DNA of 64,000 nt from Sanderia malayensis (GCA_013076295.1 RQOL01000465.1:186001-250000), one strand, 5' to 3'; positions 1 through 9,162 are shown, numbered from the stretch's first letter. The notes: generated by a model from the sequence alone, not told the origin. Program-made: numbers and translations.

Positions 1-141
1 AAAATCTTCAAATCTTTTAACAAATGACTGTTGTCAGAAACCATATTTTTACATTCAACTGAAATTTTTCTTACAGTACATATTCTTACATATATTCACA
101 AATGTCTTATTTTGATGCTTATCAGTTATGAGGCATAATCC

Positions 142-426
142 TTATGAGTAGATTAAAATCAACCTTTTAATTTTGTATTTACTTCTAAGTATTGTGCTTT
201 GAAAACTATTTTGTATTGAATATAGACATACATAAATGGGTTTATGGTCAGAAAAATATGATTCAAGTATGCCAAAATGTGCAACTCTGTCTGGTATGTT
301 GGTGTAAATATGGTCTAATAATGAATCATAGTCTGTAGTTGATTGTTGTAAAAGTTGTAAGTATCCCATTTCCTCCATTTCTGTGATCAAAGTTACCTTC
401 TGTTTTGATTCCTCCATGAGATTCAC
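142..426 (-). CDS. Helentron EEP endonuclease, C-terminal piece
   Basis: Short piece of 94 codons that completes the apurinic-like endonuclease. Just upstream of its first ATG the same frame reads NIILGDFNVNLMEE, holding the catalytic D-x-N motif. The piece itself contains the closing catalytic SDHKPI motif. It belongs to the same protein as 423-2774, separated by a frameshift near 465. Its stop at 142 is probably the natural end of the Helentron ORF. Confidence 0.8.
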   Translation of the reverse strand: MNLMEESKQKVTLITEMEEMGYLQLLQQSTTDYDSLLDHIYTNIPDRVAHFGILESYFSDHKPIYVCLYSIQNSFQSTILRSKYKIKRLILIYS

Positions 427-2774
427 ATTAAAATCACCAAGAATAATGTTTGGATAACTTTGAACATGTTACATACATTGTGCATTGCCGCAAGGAGAAA
501 ATTAAATGATACTTTAGTAGGTGATCTGTAAAAGCTGATGATATGTAAATTTTCAATTGGTTGATTGCAAACAGTGACAGTGATTTCAATGCCATCTTTG
601 TTTTTGATAAAATGGGTTCTGTGAAGTTTTGTGTATATTGCAGTTCCATACATAGCTTTGCAACTACCAAGCTCATTATTGTCATTTCTGTATAATCTGA
701 AATTGGGTATCATTAAGTCTTTATCACAATCTTTGCTTGAAAAGTTAGTTTCTACAAAAATGTTTACATCTGCTGATTGCACATTCAAGTCTTGTAATAT
801 ATCTTGCTTGTGAAGTATGAATGACCGGACATTGTGGAAGTAGATTTTTAAACTTGGTGGTAAATTATACAAAAATGTGAGACCTGGCTGATACTGTGCC
901 ATTGTCCTTAATCTTAGCATTTCATCTTTAACTTTCTGACTGACAGATATTTTTTGTTCATTGAGTGTGTCAATATATAAACCAGCTATATTCACAACTC
1001 TGCTCAGACCGACATAATGTATGTGATCAGTAGGTCGTGATGAAAAGTTTACAACTAACTGTTTCAAAGTATCACCTTGACATCGATGAATAGTTTTAGC
1101 AGCTGCTTGTCTGAGGGGAAACTGACGCCTCATATACTTGAAATGACTTGATTTAGAAATTACAAATGGTTTGCTTGCTTCAAATATGGGTGTCCATGAA
1201 AAGTCTATTTCTTGTGATCTGAGCGACCTATATTGCAATCTCTGATCTTTCCCAATAATATCAGATGGAAATTTGACCCAAATAATGCTTGGTCTGTTTG
1301 AGTTTTCCATTTTGTAATCAATTTTTTTAACAATACAATCAGCACCATTAGTTAGACCATCAGTTGTTTTGATGTTTGATGTAAAGTCATATTTTTCACC
1401 AACAACTACAGGCAAAAAACTGTGCAAACCCATTGTTTTTGATGGGTTATCAGGAATCTTTTTAATTAGTTTTTGTTTAACATCATCTGTTAAATCACCT
1501 ATCACTAAATCAATTGCTGGAATCATTGCCCTATGTCCTTTCGCATTTTGAAACGTTGAGTTATTAAAAGAATTGACTGCTGCATTTGTCAAAAATAGAT
1601 GTGTATAACTTGGCAGATCTGTGTTGGCGAACTTGTTCCCCGAGATACTTCTGGTTTTCAATATATTTATATCTTCTTTTGTGTGGTTACCTTCCCTTAA
1701 TCCATTTAATAGTTCAGCAAAGCTTTTGTCATCTTTTTGCCTCATAATTGTATGCAATTCACAAAAGTTGAAATATTCCTGCCAGATGTTTGTCGCTAAT
1801 GCACCATATTCTGCAGATGTCTCAAAAATCCATTTGTCAAATACTGGTTGCAATTGAAACAAATCACCAACTGCTATCACAGTTAAACCTCCAAATGGGG
1901 CTTGCTTTCCCGTGATTTGCTGTAGACGTAGGTTCAAAAAATTGAACATCTTACTTCCAACCATTGATATTTCATCAATAAAGACTATTTTCAATTGTCT
2001 GTATTGTTTGCGGATTTTATTCAGTTTGTCACAATCTAATGCCTTGTAATTAAAGCCTTGTGAAGCTGGAATTAGAAATGCAGAGTGGATAGTATTTCCT
2101 CCAATGTTAAATGCAGCTTTTCCAGTTGGTGCTACTTTTATTATTTTTACATCATCTGGATTTTCACCTGGTACTTGATTAAGATATTTATTCAGAGCTT
2201 CATATAGAGTATTTAATACAAAACTCTTTCCCACTCCTGCACCACCACTTAAAAACAGTTTCATTGGAAGCTTCTGTGTTTTGACTGAGTGCAGCACATG
2301 ATAGAAAAATTCAATTTGTTCCTTGTTAAGTGATTGTATTTTCTTTCTGAGCTCCAAATCACTGATTGCTTTACTTTCGATTATGCAATTTTCACTTCTT
2401 GGGTAAAATCCAGCATCATCAAGCAAATGATACTCTGATTGCATTGCAGTTTGTGGGTCAAAGCAACCATATAATTTGCTTTCCTGTGTTCCTGCACGAG
2501 AATCTGCGTCTTCAGCATGCTGTGTATTGGGTGCAACAACACAGTCGTCATATATGTCCTCAAATTCAAGGCCTTCAACAACCTGCTGCAAAGTAGCACT
2601 GTATTGTTCATATGGTTGAGAGTTTTTATCTAAAATATGTTTCACCTTTTCATAATGTTCCTCAAACGTCTGGGAATCTTTGAGCAAATCTCTTTCTTCA
2701 TTTCTCCATGGTAGATAAAGCATAAGGTGCTCTCTGAAATAATTATCAGGATTTTTTTCTTTATTATATCGCAC
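423..2774 (-). CDS. Helentron PIF1-like helicase fused to EEP endonuclease (N-terminal half)
   Basis: 783-codon piece. Helicase motifs in order: Walker A LSGGAGVGKSFVLNTL, motif Ia APTGKAAFNIGG, Walker B VFIDEISMVG, a Q-rich motif III (VGDLFQLQPV), and the C-terminal motif KTIHRCQGDTL with YVGLSRV. This is the SF1B PIF1 class used by Helitrons to unwind the donor strand. From about residue 690 an endonuclease/exonuclease/phosphatase fold begins (FHNVRSFILHKQDILQDLN, then NIFVETNFSS, with E as a likely metal ligand). The piece ends in a frameshift near 465, just before the GDFN motif, which is read in the frame of the next piece. The start is internal: conserved sequence continues upstream to about 2890. 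Confidence 0.9.
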   Translation of the reverse strand: MRYNKEKNPDNYFREHLMLYLPWRNEERDLLKDSQTFEEHYEKVKHILDKNSQPYEQYSATLQQVVEGLEFEDIYDDCVVAPNTQHAEDADSRAGTQESKLYGCFDPQTAMQSEYHLLDDAGFYPRSENCIIESKAISDLELRKKIQSLNKEQIEFFYHVLHSVKTQKLPMKLFLSGGAGVGKSFVLNTLYEALNKYLNQVPGENPDDVKIIKVAPTGKAAFNIGGNTIHSAFLIPASQGFNYKALDCDKLNKIRKQYRQLKIVFIDEISMVGSKMFNFLNLRLQQITGKQAPFGGLTVIAVGDLFQLQPVFDKWIFETSAEYGALATNIWQEYFNFCELHTIMRQKDDKSFAELLNGLREGNHTKEDINILKTRSISGNKFANTDLPSYTHLFLTNAAVNSFNNSTFQNAKGHRAMIPAIDLVIGDLTDDVKQKLIKKIPDNPSKTMGLHSFLPVVVGEKYDFTSNIKTTDGLTNGADCIVKKIDYKMENSNRPSIIWVKFPSDIIGKDQRLQYRSLRSQEIDFSWTPIFEASKPFVISKSSHFKYMRRQFPLRQAAAKTIHRCQGDTLKQLVVNFSSRPTDHIHYVGLSRVVNIAGLYIDTLNEQKISVSQKVKDEMLRLRTMAQYQPGLTFLYNLPPSLKIYFHNVRSFILHKQDILQDLNVQSADVNIFVETNFSSKDCDKDLMIPNFRLYRNDNNELGSCKAMYGTAIYTKLHRTHFIKNKDGIEITVTVCNQPIENLHIISFYRSPTKVSFNFLLAAMHNVCNMFKVIQTLFLVILM

Positions 2775-2893
2775 AGAGCGCAGTACCTTTGCTTTTGTTC
2801 TTTTTACAATTTGAAGACCGCCTGGTAATTTGTATGTTTTACCACAACTTTTGTTGTCATTTTCAGTTATAAAATCATCATCACAGTTTTCCG

Positions 2894-3802
2894 TTAAATC
2901 TTTTTCACTTCATATATAGCTTCTTGTGCACTGATTTCTACAGAACTTAGAAATTTGTTTCCCATGTGTCTGATTTGTTTTGGGATATTCTCACCATGTT
3001 TCTCATGTGCTTCTTTGCTAGCTTTTTCAAGTAATTTACTCATTCCCCTTTGTCCTTTTGAAATGTATGAAAGAATATAAACAGCACAAGCATATGGATC
3101 CAAAACAAACTGAATGTCCATGTTTGCTTGCCAAGCTGCCAGTATGTTTTGATTATAGCTATTTATTCTTATCTCCTTGGGGGTTCTCTTTAAAAAAAGA
3201 GTTGCTCTTTTTAAAGAATATCTTAGGGCCTTAATGTAATGTTCCTTGTCAATCTGTAACAGGTTCAGAAATTGTTCAAATGTGATATCTTGACCACCTT
3301 TCATTTCATTCAGCAAGGTTGAAATGTTGTCATAATTTTTGGAAAAAATTTGTGCTTCAGCTTCAGGCAGATTTTCATGTTCGAGTGGTTTTAAGATTAT
3401 TGTCTCTTCCATGGGTGGTAATGGAAAATTAAATCTACAAATATTTTGGTTTTTCTTTTTGCAGGTTTTTGAATGGTTGTGAGTTTGCAAATTGATTAAT
3501 TCAGCACTCCTTTCATGATCTATTTTCTCTGCACAAGTAGAATAATTCTCAACAAATGTGGTGATTATTTCATCAGCATCTTTACCATACTTAGGTGAAC
3601 CTTTAATCCAAAATAAACAGTGGATGTGTGGTGATCCTCGTTTTTGAAACTCAACTCTATAAAAATAATCAGAAATTTCACCCAATGGCTGCTCCTTACT
3701 GTTCAAGAATTTGTGAATCAAAAGTTGAACCATGTGTTCAAAGTTCCTTGCACATGTTACTGGGTCTTTCTGGATTAATTCACATTTTTTTGCCAAGACC
3801 AC
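2894..3802 (-). CDS. Helentron Rep HUH endonuclease segment
   Basis: 302-codon piece carrying the rolling-circle replication initiator core. The metal-binding HUH motif is [11 protein letters not shown] (H-x-H), about 55 residues in. The catalytic tyrosine region follows near residues 235-250 as [15 protein letters not shown], with two tyrosines in the spacing expected of Helitron Rep. This domain nicks the transposon end and links covalently to it through tyrosine. The apparent start is an artefact: conserved residues continue upstream in another frame past a run of seven A near 3796. The 3' end is also frameshifted, near 2910, leading into the helicase linker. Confidence 0.85.
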   Translation of the reverse strand: MVLAKKCELIQKDPVTCARNFEHMVQLLIHKFLNSKEQPLGEISDYFYRVEFQKRGSPHIHCLFWIKGSPKYGKDADEIITTFVENYSTCAEKIDHERSAELINLQTHNHSKTCKKKNQNICRFNFPLPPMEETIILKPLEHENLPEAEAQIFSKNYDNISTLLNEMKGGQDITFEQFLNLLQIDKEHYIKALRYSLKRATLFLKRTPKEIRINSYNQNILAAWQANMDIQFVLDPYACAVYILSYISKGQRGMSKLLEKASKEAHEKHGENIPKQIRHMGNKFLSSVEISAQEAIYEVKKI

Positions 3803-4077
3803 TCCATTATTTCTTCATCAGTATATGAACAATTATCAACAATTCGTCCCAACATTTTTAACAAATGCAGCCATTTAGTTTCTGCAGCAGAAAACGATGC
3901 AAACCATGTAGGATATCCAAGTTGTCTAATCATTGCGAAAAGATCTTTTTGACATTTCTCAAAATATGGAGGTGATCCTCTCAGGTTTCTTAGAACTTTA
4001 AAACCTTCATCAATACTGAGCAGATTTCTTACAAAGCTGTCATTTTTAAAGTCACCTGCAGTATATTTCTTACCATC

Positions 4078-4395
4078 TTATTTACATTTTCTGAGTGATA
4101 ATTGAGCTGTATCCTGAATTCTTTTGATTTGCAACTTCTTTAATTTGTAAAATATGTTTGGAATTGAGCTTGCAACTCTACGATCTCGGTTTCTAAGTTC
4201 CCATTTGCAAATAGTGCTGTAATGCACTTGTTTAGTGCATTCTTTTGATCTAGGAATTCCACAGTAAATTGTTGGGAAAGACAAATATTCTGAATATTTA
4301 TCCATGAATATTCCCAAAGGTTTACTTCCTTCACCCGGTGCAACATTTATAATAGAATCAACAATTTCTGTTACATCTGATTCTTGACGTATCAC
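4078..4395 (-). CDS. Helentron Rep, N-terminal piece
   Basis: Piece of 105 codons with the Helitron-type N-terminal region (segment SKPLGIFMDKYSEYLSFPTI followed by YCG). It follows the OTU ORF in the same frame after one TAA. It has a GTG rather than ATG at its first codon, so it is not a natural start. The stop at its 3' side is followed by further Rep-like sequence to about 3803. It is part of the broken gene described at 142-4395. Confidence 0.7.
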   Translation of the reverse strand: MIRQESDVTEIVDSIINVAPGEGSKPLGIFMDKYSEYLSFPTIYCGIPRSKECTKQVHYSTICKWELRNRDRRVASSIPNIFYKLKKLQIKRIQDTAQLSLRKCK

Positions 4396-6939
4396 TTAAA
4401 GAGTATCACTTACACCTGTTGGTTTACTTTCCTCTTCAGTCCAATTATCATCTTCATCAATATCATCAGAAGGCTCCTCACAGAGTTCATTATTTGCAGT
4501 ATTATTGGACCTGTCAAGACTTTCTTTTTCAGAAATATCATTATGAGAAAATTCAGACCATTCTGTATTTGATATCTCTAATTGTATATCATTAAGCCAT
4601 TGGCTATCAATACTGATACCTTCTGCTCTAAATAAAGGGCTATGTTCGTACAAATAAGCAGCTGACATTAAGGCTCTATGTGATCGAACATTCTCATAGC
4701 TGTAGTAATGTTTATAAGACAGTTTCCTTTTGAATTTAACTGGAACAGTTTCTGATTCAGACAATAGCCTTGGCAGCTTACTTACAGTTGAATTTACATC
4801 TACAGGTACATTAACAATGCATCCACTAATGCTGAGCTGATTACCTCTTGGCAATTCTCTTATTTGCATAAATGGAATACGAGGTGAAACTAATCTTTCT
4901 TCAAGTGGTGTCAGGTTCAAACAGTCGGGCTTGTCAGGAAACCTTTCCAATATTGCCCTTGAGCAAGTTGGTAATTTTCCATTCATCAAAGAATTGTGAC
5001 AGGTTTGACATATCCACTCATCATTTGAGACACTTTTCACTCCATTGATACATCTGGTTATTATATCTTTATCACAAGTATATCTATTAGGCACGAAACA
5101 TACAACTGAAGATCTATACCACAGCTGATCACAACAAGTGCATATATATTCAGGGCCACTCTGAATGTTTCTCTGAAAACATGTTACAATATTATTCATA
5201 ATAGGTAAAGATTTTGATGTGGTATTGTTCTGTTTATCACTTGTTGATTTTAAAAATGTTTCCAATCTTCTCACTAACTTTTGCGTTTTGGTCACTTTGT
5301 GATTGTACTTTTTTCTATGGAAGTTCTCTTTTTCTTTAAAATCTGGATTTTCTCTCAGTTTTCGCATGTGAAGCTTTTCTTTTTCTTTAAAATTTGGATT
5401 TTCTCTAAGTTTTCGCATGTGAAGCTCTTCTTTTTCTTTAAAATCTGGATTTTCTCTAAGTTTTCGCATGTGAAGCTTTTCTTTTTCTTTAAAATCTGGA
5501 TTTTCTCTAAGTTTTTGCTTGTGAAGCTTTTCTTTTTCTTTAAAATCTGGATTTTCTCTCAGTTTCTTAGCATTCAGAGTTGTTAGAGAATCTTTATTAA
5601 AGTTTGCTTTTCTTTTTTTGACCCTTTGTGTAGAAACATAATGCATTTCATCAAAGTGTCCCAAGTGAATTTGGGTTAATATTCTTTCTGAATTTAGTGG
5701 ACTGACAGGCGTGCATTCTTGAAAATTTTCAGCAGAATTAGAAATAAGAATTTGGCAATTGTAAGCATTGGCAACTGCTTGTATGATAATGTTATCACAC
5801 CAAATTCCTGGCATAGACATTCGATATATATATTCTGAAAAAGAGCAATCAGTGATACTATCAAGAAAACTTTCTGGGTGTTCGGTCATGTATTTTATTC
5901 CTGCTGCTCGTATTTCAGTATGATATTTCTCTGTTGAAAAAAATTGATGAGAAACTGCTCTAAAAAAGCAATTACCATCGCCTCTTACATCAACAGGCTC
6001 TAAACCAAAAAAGGATAATCTTTTGTTCAAGCAATTGCGTGCATCATATTCAATTATATTGCTCCACATACCTTCATTATCGGAAATCATGTTAATTTCA
6101 ATTTCATCACTGTTTGCTACATCTAAGACAACATCATAATGGTTACCATTCAATTTTTCAATATAAATTGACTGCTCATTGTATTCATTAGATTTTCTGA
6201 CCCCATTCATTGAAAACCTTGACCACTTCCTTTCAAGACCATAACTTGAATATACATAAATATCAGTTTTGAGTAACCATGCTGCTGTTATAATTTCAAT
6301 ATCAGTACCCCAGATTTTGTCATTATACATTTCACTTTTCATCAAATACTCATTTACAGAAGTTCCCATGTGTGGATACAATTGTGATTCTATTTCCTTC
6401 ATAAATAATGTTATTTTTTCTCGCACTGTTTTATGAAAATTTTCGTTTCCAGAAATCGCATAGGAAATAGCTCGAAAAAGACAATTTCCATCCCCAATTA
6501 CATGAAATGCTTGAGTTGGCTTTCTAAGTGGTTTTGCCATTTCATTGCTATCACATTCATCGTATAAATTGATATCTAACTGTGAACATATCTTGGCTTT
6601 AGTAGCACGAGAAAGAGAGCAAAACATGAATTCATCTCTGCACATCAAGGATGTTTCTGAATTAGCCTTTGGTCCTGGATTTAATTCTACATCTCCCGAT
6701 AGAAAAAGCAATAGTGATATCATCAGAAGATTGCTGCTTGTTTCAAGGTTGTACTTAAACCTTCTGCAGTGTTTACATTTTTGCTTGCTGGTGTGCATTT
6801 TTATCCAATTTCTCAAAGTCTTGTTTTCCAGTTTGAGATTCCTCAAACTTGCATACAAACCAATAAAGTCTTTGCAGGGTGTGGTATAAAATTTTAGAAA
6901 GAACACAATTATTAAAATTGATCCTTTAAATGCCATCAT
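4396..6939 (-). CDS. Helentron accessory protein: 2A leader, two OTU domains, Cys-rich domain (847 aa)
   Basis: Intact 847-residue ORF. A hydrophobic start (residues 7-15), a basic CxxC segment (about 55-60) and a second hydrophobic stretch (about 71-80) lead into the 2A signature GDVELNPGP (residues 82-90). Two OTU-type cysteine protease modules follow. Their catalytic loops are GDGNCLFRAISY and, further on, GDGNCFFRAVSH, so both keep the D-G-N-C core. Five tandem 17-residue charged repeats (KLRENPDFKEKEKLH) come next, then a CxxC zinc-like domain (YICTCCDQLWYR, WICQTCHNSL) and an acidic tail. OTU proteins commonly accompany Helitrons, where they may deubiquitinate host proteins, but two OTU copies plus a 2A leader is unusual. 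The next gene follows in the same frame after a single TAA, so the two may once have been one polyprotein. Confidence 0.85.
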   Translation of the reverse strand: MMAFKGSILIIVFFLKFYTTPCKDFIGLYASLRNLKLENKTLRNWIKMHTSKQKCKHCRRFKYNLETSSNLLMISLLLFLSGDVELNPGPKANSETSLMCRDEFMFCSLSRATKAKICSQLDINLYDECDSNEMAKPLRKPTQAFHVIGDGNCLFRAISYAISGNENFHKTVREKITLFMKEIESQLYPHMGTSVNEYLMKSEMYNDKIWGTDIEIITAAWLLKTDIYVYSSYGLERKWSRFSMNGVRKSNEYNEQSIYIEKLNGNHYDVVLDVANSDEIEINMISDNEGMWSNIIEYDARNCLNKRLSFFGLEPVDVRGDGNCFFRAVSHQFFSTEKYHTEIRAAGIKYMTEHPESFLDSITDCSFSEYIYRMSMPGIWCDNIIIQAVANAYNCQILISNSAENFQECTPVSPLNSERILTQIHLGHFDEMHYVSTQRVKKRKANFNKDSLTTLNAKKLRENPDFKEKEKLHKQKLRENPDFKEKEKLHMRKLRENPDFKEKEELHMRKLRENPNFKEKEKLHMRKLRENPDFKEKENFHRKKYNHKVTKTQKLVRRLETFLKSTSDKQNNTTSKSLPIMNNIVTCFQRNIQSGPEYICTCCDQLWYRSSVVCFVPNRYTCDKDIITRCINGVKSVSNDEWICQTCHNSLMNGKLPTCSRAILERFPDKPDCLNLTPLEERLVSPRIPFMQIRELPRGNQLSISGCIVNVPVDVNSTVSKLPRLLSESETVPVKFKRKLSYKHYYSYENVRSHRALMSAAYLYEHSPLFRAEGISIDSQWLNDIQLEISNTEWSEFSHNDISEKESLDRSNNTANNELCEEPSDDIDEDDNWTEEESKPTGVSDTL
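5311..5565 (-). repeat. Five tandem 51 bp coding repeats
   Basis: Five in-frame copies of a 51 bp unit inside the OTU protein, each encoding a 17-residue charged segment with the core KLRENPDFKEKE. Copies differ by a few substitutions (ELHMR, KLHKQ, NPNF), and the last ends in NFHRKKY. The exact 17-codon period suggests slippage or unequal exchange. The segment is likely helical or coiled. Confidence 0.9.
6670..6699 (-). other. 2A ribosome-skipping peptide (SGDVELNPGP)
   Basis: Residues 81-90 of the OTU protein read SGDVELNPGP. This matches the D-(V/I)-E-x-N-P-G-P core of 2A peptides, with the hydrophobic stretch LLMISLLLFL just upstream, as in active 2As. Translation is expected to skip the Gly-Pro bond, releasing a leader of about 89 residues and a main product starting at Pro. 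Known family facts: 2A leaders occur in some invertebrate non-LTR retrotransposons and immune genes, where they can act as signal sequences. Activity here is inferred. Confidence 0.85.
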
Positions 6940-6965
6940 GAAACATAAGTTAGGTAGGCCGTAGG

Positions 6966-6980
6966 CGAGGCCTATATATG
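6966..6980 (-). promoter_or_regulatory. Possible TATA box of the Helentron
   Basis: On the minus strand the sequence CATATATAGG lies about 35 bases upstream of the ATG at 6939. It resembles a TATA box. Its closeness to the ATG would imply a very short leader, so this is tentative. Confidence 0.25.
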
Positions 6981-7171
6981 ACTTAAAAATAAAAATATTC
7001 CCTATCTAGCTTTTTATGTTTTACGCATTGGTAGCTTCTGCTTTCTTTTCTTTTTACACTAGCAACAACTTGGAACAACTTTTATGTTTTCGTAAGTGCT
7101 TTTCTTTCTGTATAAATTATATATTTTTTTACACTTTCAAGCTTCCTTTTATGCTCTTCTATAATCATTTG

Positions 7172-7216
7172 CTGCTAGTCTGTAGCAACTGTCTGTTGTT
7201 GCTAGTCTGTAGCAAC
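7172..7216. repeat. Two tandem short hairpins
   Basis: A 19 bp sequence with 7 bp arms (GTTGCTA / TAGCAAC) around the loop GTCTG lies at 7198-7216, and a near copy lies at 7172-7189. Another half-arm (CTAGCAAC) lies at about 7058. They sit between the Helentron start and the next coding region. The rest of 6981-7514 shows no convincing gene. Confidence 0.5.
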
Positions 7217-7514
7217 CAATTCTGTGATGTCAGTCTGTAACATCGATCTGACTTCAACACAAATACAAAGCAAGCACAGTGGATTATGCCCGTTCTATGC
7301 TCTGAAAATAAATAAAAACCTTACCCTGATCTTCTGACGCAATGGACCTTTCGTCTAAAAATTATCATCAAATCAAAATCCCCGTGACGAGAAGTGGAAG
7401 CCCTGGGAGGCACCAGCACACCAGCCTCTTTTCGAGCCTAAGTTCGACTACTACTACAACGACAACGATTACTACAACTACGCATTTTTCTCCATCCACC
7501 AACATAGACTTCGC

Positions 7515-7820
7515 TTGCGCATGCGCACCGCGAGTCAACAACGGGACCTGCAACATGTTGAAATTGAATATTGGAACTATGTTTCATTCCTTAGAATGGC
7601 ATCATCACCAGCAAAAGCCACAACACAGAAGACACCACGGGTTAGCTTTTCTCAGGATATCCCCAAAAATTTTCATACACAATATAGTCCCGCCGAGCCA
7701 TTTCCAGACAAGGAGACCGCTTTTAGAAGGTTAAGAGCTAAGAATTGTGAGTGGCTGAAAAGGCCCCATGTGGCCATGTCAGAGTTTGCTCAGACAATGA
7801 CAGTAGTATATGTATGCTAA
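7515..7820 (+). CDS. Uncertain ORF or first exon (101 aa)
   Basis: Open frame of 101 codons whose second half looks protein-like (for example RLRAKNCEWLKRPHVAMSEF). No family is recognised. A Thr-rich ACN-repeat stretch (7445-7490) lies in another frame just upstream. A possible splice donor (ACA|GTAGTA) near its end could make it a 5' exon. It directly precedes the purine-rich block that starts at about 7820. It may equally be spurious. Confidence 0.25.
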   Translation: MRMRTASQQRDLQHVEIEYWNYVSFLRMASSPAKATTQKTPRVSFSQDIPKNFHTQYSPAEPFPDKETAFRRLRAKNCEWLKRPHVAMSEFAQTMTVVYVC

Positions 7821-8139
7821 CGAGCAGCCGCTTTTTTTAATGTTCAAGGAAAGGGCAAAGATCGCGCATGTTGTTGGTTAAATTTTGAAGAAATGACCAG
7901 CGGACGAAAATGGATGGGTTGATTTGGATTGTAAAAAAAGGTTGAAAAAGTTAAACTAAATAAAAAAGGTTGGAAGGGTGGACGGTTTGTTAAATGTTTA
8001 AGGAAAGGATTGTGGATTAAAATGGATAGTGAATTTTAGATTGATGTAAAGAAAAAAATTGAATTAAAATAAAATAAATGAAGTGTTTTGGATGATATAA
8101 GCAGAAGCGAGTTAAAATAAAATTAAAATGTGAGAAATC

Positions 8140-8349
8140 ATGAATGAAACAAAGTATGATTGTGGTATAGAAAAGTTGATGGATGTAATAGAACATCATC
8201 ATGGTGTATTGTTCATGATGACTTTATTCACTTTATTGTTCACGTTTGTGTTTGGAGAGCATGGTTATTTTGTTTTAGCAAGATCTTGGGTGGAAATGAA
8301 TGAGCGATATTGGGAAAAAAGAGAACGATTAGATGCACATGAAATTTGA
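8140..8349 (+). CDS. Small single-pass membrane protein (69 aa)
   Basis: First convincing ORF of the purine-rich block. It has one hydrophobic segment (residues about 23-40, GVLFMMTLFTLLFTFVFG) between a short acidic N-terminus with three histidines and a charged C-terminal helix (WVEMNERYWEKRERLDAHE). No family recognised. The segment before it (7821-8139) is AT- and G-rich and holds no clear gene. Confidence 0.45.
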   Translation: MNETKYDCGIEKLMDVIEHHHGVLFMMTLFTLLFTFVFGEHGYFVLARSWVEMNERYWEKRERLDAHEI

Positions 8350-8365
8350 ATTGTAAAGTGTTAGG

Positions 8366-8449
8366 ATGGAGGAATTAAGTGCAAGTGAATGTGTTGAAGC
8401 AGTAAGGGGCTTCGAGGAAGACGAACTTCATCCAGCAGAATGTGCATGA
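8366..8449 (+). CDS. Very small acidic ORF (27 aa)
   Basis: ATG just after the previous ORF, encoding 27 mostly acidic residues (starts MEELSASECVEAVRGFEEDE). It is supported only by its position in the tightly packed array. 8450-8629 has no longer frame. Confidence 0.2.
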   Translation: MEELSASECVEAVRGFEEDELHPAECA

Positions 8450-8629
8450 ATGGATTTCAAGTATTGGAAAAAATGAGGAATGAAATGAACGTTATAATGA
8501 TGGAGAAGGAAAAAGATAAAAGAGAGAAATTGCTAGCTGAGAGAATTTAGAAATGAAAATGAAAAAAAGTGAAGAAAAGAAATATGTAAAAGGGAAGAAA
8601 AAGAAAGAGAAGAGAGTTAGTCAGATACG

Positions 8630-8821
8630 ATGGAAATTGAAGAGAGCATACGAGATATGAATGTGAAGTTAGCCAAGTTGAAATGGCGACGGGAGATAGA
8701 AAATGTGAGGGTTACATATTTTGAAGGAGATGGAGAAAAGTTGAGTGAACTGGAAGATGAAATTGCAAAGCTGGAGTGTCTGAGAGAAAAGCGATTACAA
8801 GAAGTAATGAAAGAAGAATGA
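8630..8821 (+). CDS. Small coiled-coil protein (63 aa)
   Basis: 63 codons, almost wholly charged helix with heptad-like Leu/Ile spacing (KLSELEDEIAKLECLREKRL). No family recognised. It lies in the same direction as its neighbours, about 70 bases before the next ORF. Confidence 0.4.
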   Translation: MEIEESIRDMNVKLAKLKWRREIENVRVTYFEGDGEKLSELEDEIAKLECLREKRLQEVMKEE

Positions 8822-8889
8822 TTGATTGATGGACAGGTGAATGATTGACAGTTAGATTTACTTGGAAGTGTATATAAGGAACAGGGAAG

Positions 8890-9153
8890 GTGTATGTATT
8901 ATTTGAAATGGAAGGAGGGGGAGAAAGTAATCTAAAATTGAGGAAACTGTGGGAATTACAAAGAGAAAATAATGCACTGTTGAAGATACAAATAAAAAAC
9001 GCGTTGTTGATGAAAAAATTATTCAAAGTGGATGCTGATTGTGCAGCGATAGTGGAAAAAAACGCATTGGAAATTGATTTGTTGTATGCGAGTGTAATAT
9101 CCAAAGACTTGCATACGGAAGCGCGGAAGCGAAGGAATTTGCGGAAAAAGTGA
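8890..9153 (+). CDS. Small coiled-coil protein (87 aa)
   Basis: 87 codons with a long predicted helix (LRKLWELQRENNALLKIQIK) and a basic C-terminus (RKRRNLRKK). The internal ATG at 8908 (MEGGGES) may be the real start. The next ORF begins 9 bases after its stop, which suggests a compact viral-type arrangement. No family recognised. Confidence 0.4.
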   Translation: MYVLFEMEGGGESNLKLRKLWELQRENNALLKIQIKNALLMKKLFKVDADCAAIVEKNALEIDLLYASVISKDLHTEARKRRNLRKK

Positions 9154-9162
9154 CTGAGATAA

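Larger units (their letters stand above)
142..4395 (-). pseudogene. Broken Rep-helicase-endonuclease gene of the Helentron
   Basis: Remains of one long ORF read in pieces. The order is an N-terminal Rep region (4078-4395, continuing open to about 3800), the HUH nuclease (2894-3802), the PIF1-like helicase with the first half of the EEP endonuclease (423-2774), and the endonuclease end (142-426). Breaks seen: a TAA directly upstream of the first piece (4396-4398) and frameshifts near 3796 (in a run of seven A), near 2910 (A run) and near 465. Conserved sequence continues in another frame across each break, so they are late mutations rather than gene borders. The region 3803-4077 encodes the conserved Helitron stretch around LFAMIRQLGYPTWFASFSAAE. 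Confidence 0.85.
142..6980 (-). mobile_element. Helentron-type rolling-circle transposon (Helitron2-like)
   Basis: One minus-strand element. From 5' to 3' it carries an OTU/zinc protein (4396-6939), a Rep region with an HUH motif, a PIF1-type helicase and an apurinic-like endonuclease (EEP) domain that ends at 142. A helicase followed by an EEP endonuclease is the hallmark of Helentrons rather than canonical Helitrons. The OTU protein is open throughout. The Rep-helicase-endonuclease gene has one in-frame stop and three frameshifts, so this copy is probably dead. The 3' end lies below 142 or outside the window, and the 5' end is near 6980. I could not fix the exact termini or a terminal hairpin. 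Confidence 0.88.

Noticed and set aside
423..685. Extra minus-strand frame with YRNDNN-like residues (434-685)
   Set aside because: Shadow of the Helentron endonuclease region in another frame.
5311..5565. CRISPR-like array
   Set aside because: Contiguous coding repeats without spacers in a eukaryotic transposon.
5281..5586. Plus-strand Phe-rich repeat ORF
   Set aside because: Antisense of the tandem repeats of the OTU protein; not a gene.
7342..7734. Thr-rich 130-codon ORF
   Set aside because: Simple ACN repeat followed by frame-ambiguous sequence; the overlapping frame 7515-7820 looks better, and even that is weak.
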